NCBI GenBank assembly: GCA_900319645.1
Contig: ONPG01000005.1
Span: 62,001-126,000 of the forward strand
Direction of reading: 5' to 3'
From: an uncultured Bacteroidales bacterium
GTDB lineage: Bacteria > Bacteroidota > Bacteroidia > Bacteroidales > Paludibacteraceae
Length of the DNA stretch: 64,000 nt
Part shown: in pieces, positions 1 to 7,136 of the stretch
How positions within the stretch are numbered: position 1 is the stretch's first letter
Layout: each line of letters begins with the position of its first letter
Notes under the pieces: model-generated
What the model was told of the DNA's origin: nothing
The model's database searches: none
The model's input: only the letters and a program-made list of their open reading frames with translations
Translations under genes and position numbers: made by a program

Positions 1-102
1 TTTTGGCTTTTTTAACGCGCTGAAAAGCACCACCCGACGTAAAACTACTAAGAGTATTTGCGGCGGGAAAAGCGGTTAAATAATTGGAGCCGAAATCGAG
101 TG

Positions 103-134
103 CAAAGGTACAACATTTTTTTGATATGTGCAAA
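103..134 (-). promoter_or_regulatory. Bacteroidota-type promoter reading out of the window
   Basis: On the minus strand there is TTTG (134-131), exactly 20 bases, then TACCTTTG (110-103). Predicted transcription starts near position 99 and proceeds towards base 1. The gene or RNA it serves lies mostly outside the window. Confidence 0.7.
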
Positions 135-326
135 TTTTTTGGCAAGAAAATTTATTAACAATTTTCAAAAGTTATCCAAAACAAAAACACTAATAGCTCA
201 TATTCAGCGTATTACGATTTTCAAAAAGTCAAAAAGTTTCCCAAAATAAAAAGTTTTCAACATACGTCTGTTTTCCGTTCCGGTTAATTTCCGAACATAA
301 ATTATGAAAGTTTCTCCAACACAAAA

Positions 327-352
327 AGCGGCTCGCATTGCTGCGAACCGCC
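327..352 (-). terminator. Terminator of the first secreted paralogue
   Basis: Read on the minus strand, GCGGTTCGCA pairs with TGCGAGCCGC around a short loop (one mismatch) and is followed by TTTTTG. It lies about 30 bp past the stop codon at 383, as expected for a Rho-independent terminator. Confidence 0.75.
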
Positions 353-357
353 TTTCT

Positions 358-385
358 GTTTTCAACTTTCAGTTTTCAGTTTTCA
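358..385. repeat. 7-bp tandem array overlapping a stop codon
   Basis: Four 7-bp units: gttttca, actttca, gttttca, gttttca. The last unit contains the stop codon (TGA on the minus strand, 385-383) of the gene at 383-2584. On the coding strand, TGA recurs every 7 bp and so falls in all three frames. Confidence 0.9.
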
Positions 386-2584
386 CTTTACAACTGCTCC
401 CTGAGCGTTGTACTCAACGCCGTTCTTCAGGATAACGAGTTGGCCGTCACGGAGAAGTTTGGTAGTTTGTGCCTTGTCTCCTTGAACGTTCTCAACACCT
501 TCCGGATACTCGCCCAGACGAACGTTCACCGCTTGGCCCTTGGAGTTAAACGCTTTCAACTCAATCACGCCGCTCTCGGTGACAACAGCCTTGCCGGAAA
601 CAAGGAACCAGGCGTTGTTGACCTGACGCAGGTTCTCGTCAACAATGGCAGCGTAGGAATAGCGGAGCTGACCGTTCGGCGCCATTCCCGGCGAAGCCAA
701 GATCGTTCCTTCCGCCATCGAGTCGTTGATCTCGTACGTGCCGGCTGCCAGCGTGGTCGTGCCTTCTGCCACGTTGAATTTCAGACCCAGCATATATCCG
801 TTAGCCAATGCATCCACGTACAACTCGCCGGACTCCGCATAGTCGGTATCCAGGACGAAAGTCGGGAAATGGTAGTTGAACGCTGCATTAGCCTCGTCAT
901 ACACGTACGGGTTCGGGATATAGGCTCTAAGCGCAATCGTGAACTCCGGCACATCAGTAGCGTCTTCCGTATTGATACAGAGGAGAGTTCCGGTAATGAG
1001 AGCTGCGCTATCTGCAGCTTGATAGTTCACAGTGAGATTAGCCTCCAGCACATTAAAACGCTTGTAGCTCTGAGCCGTGATATCGGTTACCACATAGCTG
1101 TAGTCCGCTACCAACTCTTTCTCGGTGTAAGTGCCGCTTGTCTCACCGTAATCAGCAGGAACACCAGCGAGCGAGATATATGCGGTTTGGTCTTCGTTAT
1201 AGCCAAGAGCCTGCCAACTGTTGTCGGAGAAGACTGCCAGATCGAGTCTGGGGAAAATAAGAGTCTGCTCACGGGTCTTCTCGGGCTTGATATAACTGAG
1301 ATTGAGCGTGTACTCCGTATTGTCGAGACAAAGGATAGAGCCGGTGATAAGGATACTACCCTTGTCATATTTCAATTCGAGAGAGCCGCTGAAAGCGTTG
1401 CTCTCCACATCGTCCATCGGATCTACGGTGCGAACTGTTGCACGTGTTCCTCCCAAACCGATCGTATAAGTGCCAGCCATTGCTTCTGCCAAGCCATCCG
1501 GATAGATAACCAGCTCCACCTCGTTGACATCGTCCGAAGCGAGGAACTTGACATCGTTGGTGTATTCGTACCAGTAATCATCAATGCTGAGATTGTTAGC
1601 AGTGATAGTTACTTGCTTCTCAGCTTTAGGCTTGCGCACTATGAGATCCAAACGGAACACTTTGCCAACGTTTTCAAGGACTCCGAAAACATTACCTTTC
1701 ACAAGGAAAGCGGAATCGGTGTCCAGCACTGTGAAATCACCATCTTTGAGGATGTAGAAATTGACATCGGAGTCTTCGCTCTCACCTTTAATAAATTCAG
1801 CGACAAGAGAAGTAGCCGGGTCGATATCTTCGCCTTTGAAAGTACCTGCGCAAGAGGTCTGGTTGTCGCTATAATAGCTGAGTTGTACGCTGTAGCCAAA
1901 TTGCTCGCCACCAGCGCGGAACAACCATGTGCCGTCGGAGATGTACTCAAGATTCGGGATATTGTCCGTGAATGCGATATCAATCGTGTCACCGGAGATT
2001 ATAACAGGCTTTTCATCGTACTTGAGAACAAATGAATGGCCGGCTGTGTCGGTTACGGTAGCCAAAACATGGATGTCATAGCCCGCTCCACACGTTTTGG
2101 AGAACGTAGCAGATGCGTAAGGGTGCTCGTTCCATTCTTCGTCTTCCCAGTGATTTGGATAGGAGTCCTCTTCGCCTTCCTCCATATCAGCGAGGGTATA
2201 GGTGCGACCGAGTTCCACGTCGCGCTTGCCTTCTTCTACCAAAATGGAGAAATAGAACGTCTTCGACCAATCCTCCGTGTAAAGGCCGTACCAGACAGCG
2301 CCGTCCTCCGGATAGAATGTACTATTGCAAAAAGCGATAAGCACTGTGTCCGGAGCCTCTTCGGCGAACTTAGCCTGTAAGCGCGCAGGCTGGGCTGTTT
2401 TGCTCTCAGTCGGATGAATAAAATGCGAAGCCGATTGGGCTTTTTTGTGACGGAGGAACTGAACCAACTGTGTTTTGTCCATTTGTTTCAGTACCTCGGA
2501 TTGACGCTTTCCGCCGAACTGCGGAACAGCACTTGCGCTCACTGCTATCAGCAGAGCGCATAGTAAAGAAGTCAATTTTTGCAT
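383..2584 (-). CDS. Secreted protein of unknown function (paralogue 1), 733 aa
   Basis: No known function is recognised. The protein starts with a signal peptide (MQKLTSLLCALLIAVSASA) and is acidic and rich in Asp, Glu, Tyr and Thr. From about residue 95 it has several loosely similar beta-rich blocks, with recurring Leu-Asp-Asn-Thr-Glu-Tyr-Thr-Leu-Asn-Leu-like and Gly-Thr-Tyr-Thr elements. It ends in the tail RDGQLVILKNGVEYNAQGAV, which is nearly identical in the next gene and related to tails on other exported proteins here; this suggests a type IX-like sorting signal or surface anchor. The start at 2584 follows its own promoter (2656-2687). It is a paralogue of the gene at 2725-4914: same order of blocks, strongest identity at the C-terminus. 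Export is well supported; any role is a guess (surface or adhesive protein). Confidence 0.8.
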   Translation of the reverse strand: MQKLTSLLCALLIAVSASAVPQFGGKRQSEVLKQMDKTQLVQFLRHKKAQSASHFIHPTESKTAQPARLQAKFAEEAPDTVLIAFCNSTFYPEDGAVWYGLYTEDWSKTFYFSILVEEGKRDVELGRTYTLADMEEGEEDSYPNHWEDEEWNEHPYASATFSKTCGAGYDIHVLATVTDTAGHSFVLKYDEKPVIISGDTIDIAFTDNIPNLEYISDGTWLFRAGGEQFGYSVQLSYYSDNQTSCAGTFKGEDIDPATSLVAEFIKGESEDSDVNFYILKDGDFTVLDTDSAFLVKGNVFGVLENVGKVFRLDLIVRKPKAEKQVTITANNLSIDDYWYEYTNDVKFLASDDVNEVELVIYPDGLAEAMAGTYTIGLGGTRATVRTVDPMDDVESNAFSGSLELKYDKGSILITGSILCLDNTEYTLNLSYIKPEKTREQTLIFPRLDLAVFSDNSWQALGYNEDQTAYISLAGVPADYGETSGTYTEKELVADYSYVVTDITAQSYKRFNVLEANLTVNYQAADSAALITGTLLCINTEDATDVPEFTIALRAYIPNPYVYDEANAAFNYHFPTFVLDTDYAESGELYVDALANGYMLGLKFNVAEGTTTLAAGTYEINDSMAEGTILASPGMAPNGQLRYSYAAIVDENLRQVNNAWFLVSGKAVVTESGVIELKAFNSKGQAVNVRLGEYPEGVENVQGDKAQTTKLLRDGQLVILKNGVEYNAQGAVVK

Positions 2585-2655
2585 AGTTGTAATAACATTA
2601 GTTAATAAAATCTTAAAATAACATCAAACATTGTGTGTTCGAGATAAATTTTGTG

Positions 2656-2687
2656 CAAAGTTACGAAAAAAAAATGACACTTGCAAG
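2656..2687 (-). promoter_or_regulatory. Promoter of secreted paralogue 1
   Basis: On the minus strand: CTTG (2687-2684), 20 bases, TAACTTTG (2663-2656). The -33 element lies inside the loop of the terminator of the preceding gene (2666-2705), so the two signals share DNA. Confidence 0.8.
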
Positions 2688-2705
2688 TGCAAATGTCATT
2701 TTTTT
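2666..2705 (-). terminator. Terminator of secreted paralogue 2
   Basis: An 11-bp stem (2669-2679 with 2694-2704; AAAAAATGACA / TGTCATTTTTT) with a T-run on both strands. It lies just after the stop codon at 2725 and overlaps the promoter of the next gene. Confidence 0.75.
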
Positions 2706-2727
2706 CAGTTTCAGTTTTCAGTTTTCA
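2706..2727. repeat. 7-bp tandem array overlapping a stop codon
   Basis: Short array of gttttca units (one of them 6 bp) containing the stop codon (2727-2725) of the gene at 2725-4914. It is nearly the same sequence as the array at 358-385, because the 3' ends of the two genes are almost identical. Confidence 0.8.
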
Positions 2728-4914
2728 CTTTACAACTGCTCCCTGAGCGTTGTACTCAACGCCGTTCTTCAGGATAACCAGCTGACCGTCACGGAGAACT
2801 TTTGTGATTTGTACTTTGTCACCTTGTACGTTCTCAACACCTTCCGGATACTCGCCCAGACGAGCCTCTACGCGATAGCCCTGCGTGTTCTTTGCAATCA
2901 ACTCGATTACACCACTCTCGGTAACAACTGCCTTACCGGACGCAATGAACCAAAGCTCGGAAATACCTTGTGAACCAAGGATTCCTGCGAACGAACCATA
3001 GATCTTTCCTGTGCTCAGATCCAATTCTGTTGCGGTGATAGTGGAAGGAACTTGCTCACTGACGCTTACCTCGTAAACACCCGGTACCAGTTCCGTTGCG
3101 CCTGTCGGCAGCCACATTTCCAGAGAAACGTATTGGTTCTTCTCGTTCTGAGCGGATACAAACAGTACGCCATACTCTGCCAGATATTTGTCATTAATGT
3201 CATAGCTCGAGTAGTGAACATCGGTGAAATCATGTTTAGCATCGTACGGACTCGGTTCCGGAGCCGGTTTGGTATAGATTTTAACCTTAGCGGTGATATC
3301 CAGCGTGAACTCAGGAATATCGGTATCGTCCAGATAGCCTTGACCGCGATAAGTACCCTTGATAGTAGCAATACTGTCTTTCTCGTCGAAGGTAACCTCG
3401 ATATTCAGCAACAGCGGGTTGAACTGCTCGGACATCAGCAGCGAGTCGTTACGCTCGAACACATTAGCAATATAGGTGTAGTTTGCGTCCATATCCTCCT
3501 CGGTGAAGGTTCCTGCAATAGCTTCGCTTACAATGTCAATAGCCACATAGCGGCTCTGATCGGCATTTAATCCAACTACCTGCCAATCACCATCCTCCGG
3601 ATAGATCGTCAACACACCATTGGCTACCTTGATAGCCTCGTCACGAGTCTTGTCGGGCACTACATAAGTCAGGTTCAGGGTGTACTCGATATCGTTGTAG
3701 CAAAGTACTTTACCGCTTAGAGTCAGAGTACCCTCTTTCTTCTCTATCTTGATAGAACCGCTGTATATTTCAACATCGGTACTGTCTTGCTTGAAAAGAA
3801 CGATAGAGCCGGTATTTTCACCACCAATCGTGTACTCGGCGAGGAAATCTTCGGTCTCCGGATAGAGCAGGAACGAAACACCATAATCGTCGTTGCTTGC
3901 GAGAGCAAAGACTGCACCAAACCAGCCGAAGAAACTATCGTCCAGCACCAGGTTGGTAGCTTCAATAGTAGCCTCACCCTGCTTGCTCGGAGCTACATAG
4001 AACGTTGCAAACGAATAAACTACACCGTTCTCAGCCAAAATATCAGCAAGAATAATCGTGGTGTCGTTCTCCACAAAGATGCTTGCCTTGGCGTCCTTAG
4101 CGAAATAAAGATTGCTGCTGTCTTTTGCGGTAAATACCTCAACCTGGGTATAGGTCAAGTCAAAGTCCTCCTTCGTATAGTTTCCTACTGCGGAATCACC
4201 GTTCTCGCTTAAGATATCCAGTTTGAACGCGTACTCGCTGTCCTCAGCAGAGATAACCCATTCTTTATAGGACTCACTGTAAGACATTTTGGCTTTCTCC
4301 ATAAAGATGTGCATAATGGTGTCGCCAGTCGGAACAAACTCTTCCTCGTCATAGTGGAAGGTAAATGCAGCGTCGAGAGAGTCCACGCAGGAACCTGAGA
4401 AGTGAACCAAGCCCTTCTCGTCAATCGTTTTAGTAATTTCTGCAGATACAAGATTATGCCAATCTCCATCGTGGAACACTCCTGAATACTCTGCATCCAT
4501 CTCGGCAAGAGTATATTTTTTGCCAAGTTCAAGATCTTCATTGCCTTCGCCATAGATAACATCAAAAACGAAAGCTACAGTGTTGTCTTCAGCATAGAGA
4601 TAAACTTGAACGTCAGTTCCCCAGTCTTCGAAGTCCCAGGAACCGCATTTTACATCAATTGCCTCTGTTGCAAGAGCTTTCGGAGCACGGAATACAGGAG
4701 CACCTGCATTCAGTTTCACGTCTGCTGCTACGCGGCCTGCTTTAGTTGCTGATGCACGGTCGTTAACGGCAATAGCATTTTTCTCTACTTTCTTCGTACG
4801 CAATTGTTCTACTGCTGCACGTTGGAACTTAGCTGCCCGTGCTTTCTTAACGGGAGCTGCGCTTGCGCTCATCACAATGGCAAGAGCGCAAAAAAGGGAT
4901 AGAAATTTCTTCAT
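2725..4914 (-). CDS. Secreted protein of unknown function (paralogue 2), 729 aa
   Basis: Paralogue of the gene at 383-2584; no function is recognised. Signal peptide MKKFLSLFCALAIVMSASAA, then a basic, Ala- and Lys-rich stretch to about residue 65 that paralogue 1 has in weaker form, then acidic beta-rich blocks with repeated Tyr-Thr-Leu-Asn-Leu-Thr-Tyr and Gly-Thr-Phe-Thr-Glu-Glu-Asp elements. The last 30 or so residues differ from paralogue 1 at only a few positions, and the DNA identity continues past the stop codon into the 3' array. This points to recent duplication or gene conversion. A promoter at 5066-5097 gives a leader of about 150 nt, containing three copies of a 35-bp repeat. The shared tail suggests export across the outer membrane or surface attachment. 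Confidence 0.8.
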   Translation of the reverse strand: MKKFLSLFCALAIVMSASAAPVKKARAAKFQRAAVEQLRTKKVEKNAIAVNDRASATKAGRVAADVKLNAGAPVFRAPKALATEAIDVKCGSWDFEDWGTDVQVYLYAEDNTVAFVFDVIYGEGNEDLELGKKYTLAEMDAEYSGVFHDGDWHNLVSAEITKTIDEKGLVHFSGSCVDSLDAAFTFHYDEEEFVPTGDTIMHIFMEKAKMSYSESYKEWVISAEDSEYAFKLDILSENGDSAVGNYTKEDFDLTYTQVEVFTAKDSSNLYFAKDAKASIFVENDTTIILADILAENGVVYSFATFYVAPSKQGEATIEATNLVLDDSFFGWFGAVFALASNDDYGVSFLLYPETEDFLAEYTIGGENTGSIVLFKQDSTDVEIYSGSIKIEKKEGTLTLSGKVLCYNDIEYTLNLTYVVPDKTRDEAIKVANGVLTIYPEDGDWQVVGLNADQSRYVAIDIVSEAIAGTFTEEDMDANYTYIANVFERNDSLLMSEQFNPLLLNIEVTFDEKDSIATIKGTYRGQGYLDDTDIPEFTLDITAKVKIYTKPAPEPSPYDAKHDFTDVHYSSYDINDKYLAEYGVLFVSAQNEKNQYVSLEMWLPTGATELVPGVYEVSVSEQVPSTITATELDLSTGKIYGSFAGILGSQGISELWFIASGKAVVTESGVIELIAKNTQGYRVEARLGEYPEGVENVQGDKVQITKVLRDGQLVILKNGVEYNAQGAVVK

Positions 4915-4961
4915 ACCTTAATTTGTTTAAGTTAATAATTAGTTGATTAAATGATTTATAG

Positions 4962-5066
4962 TTGCATTTTGATGCTCATATTCACAAGGCCTTAACTTGC
5001 ATTTTATCGCTCTAATTTGCAATACCTTTACTTGCATTTTAACGCATTTTGTCACAAAATCGCTGC
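4962..5066. repeat. 35-bp degenerate tandem repeat, three copies, in a 5' leader
   Basis: TTGCATTTT occurs at 4962, 4997 and 5032, exactly 35 bp apart each time, with weaker similarity between (TTGCATTTT.. then an AT-rich stretch, then TTAAC, TTTAC or TGC). The repeat fills the untranslated leader of the gene at 2725-4914. Confidence 0.55.
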
Positions 5067-5097
5067 AAAGTTACAAAAAAAATAGCAATCTCACAAC
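5066..5097 (-). promoter_or_regulatory. Promoter of secreted paralogue 2
   Basis: On the minus strand: GTTG (5097-5094), 20 bases, TAACTTTG (5073-5066). The start codon is at 4914, so the untranslated leader is about 150 nt, much longer than the others in this window. Confidence 0.75.
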
Positions 5098-5270
5098 AAA
5101 ACGCCACGCCAAAATGTTAAAAATTTACTTTTTGTAATATCAACTTTACAATTTTTCTATTCACAAGCTCTCTGCCTATAAATTGAAATAGCGAAATGTC
5201 GGCGGATAACAGGACGTAAATTAGCAGATTAGCGTTTTCTCTTGCGCTTGTCTCTCGATAGTGTTCCGAG

Positions 5271-5325
5271 AATCACCCCCTGATCACCCGGAAATCACCC
5301 CCTTATCACCCCCTTATCACCCCCT
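5271..5325. repeat. 11-bp tandem array
   Basis: Five units of 11 bp: aatcaccccct, gatcacccgga, aatcaccccct, tatcaccccct, tatcaccccct. It lies in the intergenic region upstream of the GH53 gene. Confidence 0.9.
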
Positions 5326-5330
5326 TTTGG

Positions 5331-5351
5331 GAAACTGAAAACTGAAAACTG
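5331..5351. repeat. 7-bp tandem array (aaaactg)
   Basis: Three units: gaaactg, aaaactg, aaaactg. It starts 5 bp after an 11-bp array and is the same word (reverse complement) as the arrays at 358-385 and 2706-2727. Confidence 0.85.
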
Positions 5352-5360
5352 AAAGGACAA

Positions 5361-5402
5361 ATGGACAATGGACAATGGACAATGGACAATGGACAATGGA
5401 CA
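5361..5402. repeat. 7-bp tandem array (atggaca)
   Basis: Six perfect copies of atggaca, 9 bp after the previous array. Perfect identity suggests recent expansion. Confidence 0.95.
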
Positions 5403-5543
5403 AAAACGGCTAATTACGCTAATTAAACGAATTTCTTTATTAGTCAAAAATATAGAATTTTAAGTGGATAGTAGTGGCGGAAGCATTTAAAATTTTAAGT
5501 TTAATATACAAAGTATATTATCTTGTGCGGAGGTGTTTTTTTA

Positions 5544-5575
5544 TTTGTATATGTGAAAAAAAATCAGTAATTTTG
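5544..5575 (+). promoter_or_regulatory. Promoter of the GH53 gene
   Basis: TTTG (5544-5547), 20 bases, TAATTTTG (5568-5575). The start codon follows at 5616, giving a leader of about 37 nt. Confidence 0.85.
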
Positions 5576-5615
5576 CATCGGATTTCGAGAAATCACACAA
5601 AAAAAAATACAAATC

Positions 5616-6956
5616 ATGAAAAAATCACTCTTTTCTTTCCTTATTATCGCGTTCGCGTGCACTTGTGCGCACGCGCAGGAGCCAAGTGTTCACCAGCGTT
5701 TCGTGGGCGGAGACATCTCAATGCTTCCGATGTACGAGCAACACAACTCCTACTACAAAGACGTCAACGGCGCAAAGATCAACGATCTGCTGACGTGGTT
5801 GGTTCAAGAATGTGGCTGGAACACGTTCCGTGTCCGCCTTTTCTACAATCCTACTGAGGGCAACGGCGTAGTGCAAGACCTACCCTACGTGACCTCGCTG
5901 GGCAAACGTATCAAAGATGCCGGAGGGTATTTTATGCTCGATTTCCACTACTCTGACACCTGGGTCGATGCCACACATATACAGGCACCTGCGGCGTGGA
6001 AAGGATTGTCAGACGCGGTGATGGCAGACAGCGTAGATGCTTATACCCGCCGTGTGCTCAACACGCTCATCGCGGCCGGTGCCAAGCCCGACCTTGTGCA
6101 AGTGGGCAACGAGATTATGTACGGGCTCTGCGGAATACAGGTTCACCCGTACGACAAAGCAGGAGACAACTGGGACGGCTACCTCAACCTTCTCAAAGCG
6201 GGTTGCAACGCCGTGCGCGAACTCTGTCCGGAAGCACAGATCATTATTCACACAGACCGTCCTACCAACAGCGGATACAATTCGTTTTACTACAACAAAC
6301 TCATCAACAACAACGTGGATTTTGATGTGATCGGTCTCAGTTACTATCCCTTCTGGCACGGCTATCTGACCCCCGAACAGGTTAAAGACAAGAGCGACAA
6401 GAACAATCTGGTGAACGCTCTCAACAACCTTGCTACGTGGTTCCCCGACAAACGCGTGCAGATCGTTGAGTGCGCCTACAATTTCCAATACTGGCCTAAA
6501 CAAGGTGTCAACACCGACACCCAAGACGCTTGGCCGTGCTCCAAAGCCGGACAATACCAGTTCGTACGTGATTTGGTGGACGCCCTGAAACCGCTGAAGA
6601 ACGTCGATGGTATCAACTACTGGTTCCCCGAGGAAGCCGGCAACGGAGACGACACCAACTGGAACACCTCCAAAGGAACAGTTATCACTACGTGGCTCAA
6701 CCGGGGATTCTGGGACGAAGGTATTTCCAAATCCGGCCACGCTATTAACCGCACGGGAGCACCTACCGGAGACCAGACTGCAGAAGATGTCTGTGCTCCC
6801 TATTATATGAAGAATTTCCTCGACAACCCGTCCGAAGACATCGAAAACACCGCCACACCCGCTCTTCGCTGCGAGAAACGTCTCCAAAACGGTCAGATCG
6901 TTCTGCTCGTCAACGGCAAGCCTTACAATATCCTCGGTGCACAAATGGAGAAGTGA
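5616..6956 (+). CDS. GH53 arabinogalactan endo-beta-1,4-galactanase, 446 aa
   Basis: Endo-acting hydrolase of beta-1,4-galactan, the side chain of type I arabinogalactan and pectin; predicted to be secreted. A signal peptide covers residues 1-20. The GH53 barrel fills residues 26 to about 390. The acid/base Glu is seen in VGNEIMYG (near residue 166) and the nucleophile Glu in IVECAYNF (near residue 285); the N-terminal FVGGDISMLP and the WNTFRVRLFYNP block are also typical. The C-terminus (RLQNGQIVLLVNGKPYNILG) is the tail shared with other exported proteins here. It has its own promoter and ends at a bidirectional terminator, so it is probably transcribed alone. No SusC/SusD pair is next to it. 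With the pectate lyase at 39920-41584 it suggests pectin use. Confidence 0.93.
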   Translation: MKKSLFSFLIIAFACTCAHAQEPSVHQRFVGGDISMLPMYEQHNSYYKDVNGAKINDLLTWLVQECGWNTFRVRLFYNPTEGNGVVQDLPYVTSLGKRIKDAGGYFMLDFHYSDTWVDATHIQAPAAWKGLSDAVMADSVDAYTRRVLNTLIAAGAKPDLVQVGNEIMYGLCGIQVHPYDKAGDNWDGYLNLLKAGCNAVRELCPEAQIIIHTDRPTNSGYNSFYYNKLINNNVDFDVIGLSYYPFWHGYLTPEQVKDKSDKNNLVNALNNLATWFPDKRVQIVECAYNFQYWPKQGVNTDTQDAWPCSKAGQYQFVRDLVDALKPLKNVDGINYWFPEEAGNGDDTNWNTSKGTVITTWLNRGFWDEGISKSGHAINRTGAPTGDQTAEDVCAPYYMKNFLDNPSEDIENTATPALRCEKRLQNGQIVLLVNGKPYNILGAQMEK

Positions 6957-6957
6957 G

Positions 6958-7055
6958 AGGTTAGAGGTTAGAAGTTAGAGGTTAGAGGTTAGAGGTTAGA
7001 GGTTAGAGGTTAGAAGTTAGAGGTTGGAAGTTAGAAGTTAGAGGTTAGAGGTTAG
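6958..7055. repeat. 7-bp tandem array (aggttag), 14 units, after the GH53 stop codon
   Basis: Fourteen 7-bp units: mostly aggttag, with aagttag and aggttgg variants. It starts one base after the TGA at 6954-6956. TAG recurs every 7 bp on the coding strand and so falls in all three frames. This is the longest heptamer array in the window. Confidence 0.95.
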
Positions 7056-7072
7056 GGACCTCATGACAAAAG

Positions 7073-7104
7073 AACAAGCGGCTGCATTTCACAAGCCGCT
7101 TGTT
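7073..7104. terminator. Bidirectional terminator between convergent genes
   Basis: An 11-bp perfect stem, AACAAGCGGCT (7073-7083) with AGCCGCTTGTT (7094-7104) and a 10-base loop. T-rich DNA follows on both strands. It serves the GH53 gene (+) and the endonuclease operon (-). Confidence 0.85.
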
Positions 7105-7136
7105 GTTTTGATTCCGTTCAATAGAAGCCGGACAAT

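Larger units (their letters stand above)
1..382. other. Intergenic left edge: outward promoter, AT-rich spacer, terminator
   Basis: No convincing gene is seen. A minus-strand promoter (103-134) points out of the window, and the 100 bases it would transcribe contain no ATG. Positions 135-320 are AT-rich with no recognisable element. A terminator hairpin (327-352) and a heptamer array (358-385) belong to the secreted protein gene that ends at 383. Confidence 0.6.
4915..5615. other. Divergent intergenic region rich in tandem repeats
   Basis: No gene is seen in these 700 bases. From left to right: a long leader with 35-bp repeats (4962-5066), a minus-strand promoter (5066-5097), AT-rich DNA, three consecutive tandem arrays with units of 11, 7 and 7 bp (5271-5402), and a plus-strand promoter for the GH53 gene (5544-5575). 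Confidence 0.7.

Noticed and set aside
160..330. Origin of replication with DnaA boxes (a TTATCCAAA word in AT-rich DNA)
   Set aside because: Only one imperfect box and no dnaA, dnaN or gidA gene nearby.
338..2035. 565-aa open frame on the plus strand opposite secreted paralogue 1
   Set aside because: It is fully antisense to a gene with signal peptide, promoter and terminator; its composition (Arg-, Cys-, His- and Val-rich) has no domain and looks like a mirror of codon bias.
5271..5402. CRISPR array
   Set aside because: Units are 7-11 bp with no spacers; no Cas genes in the window.
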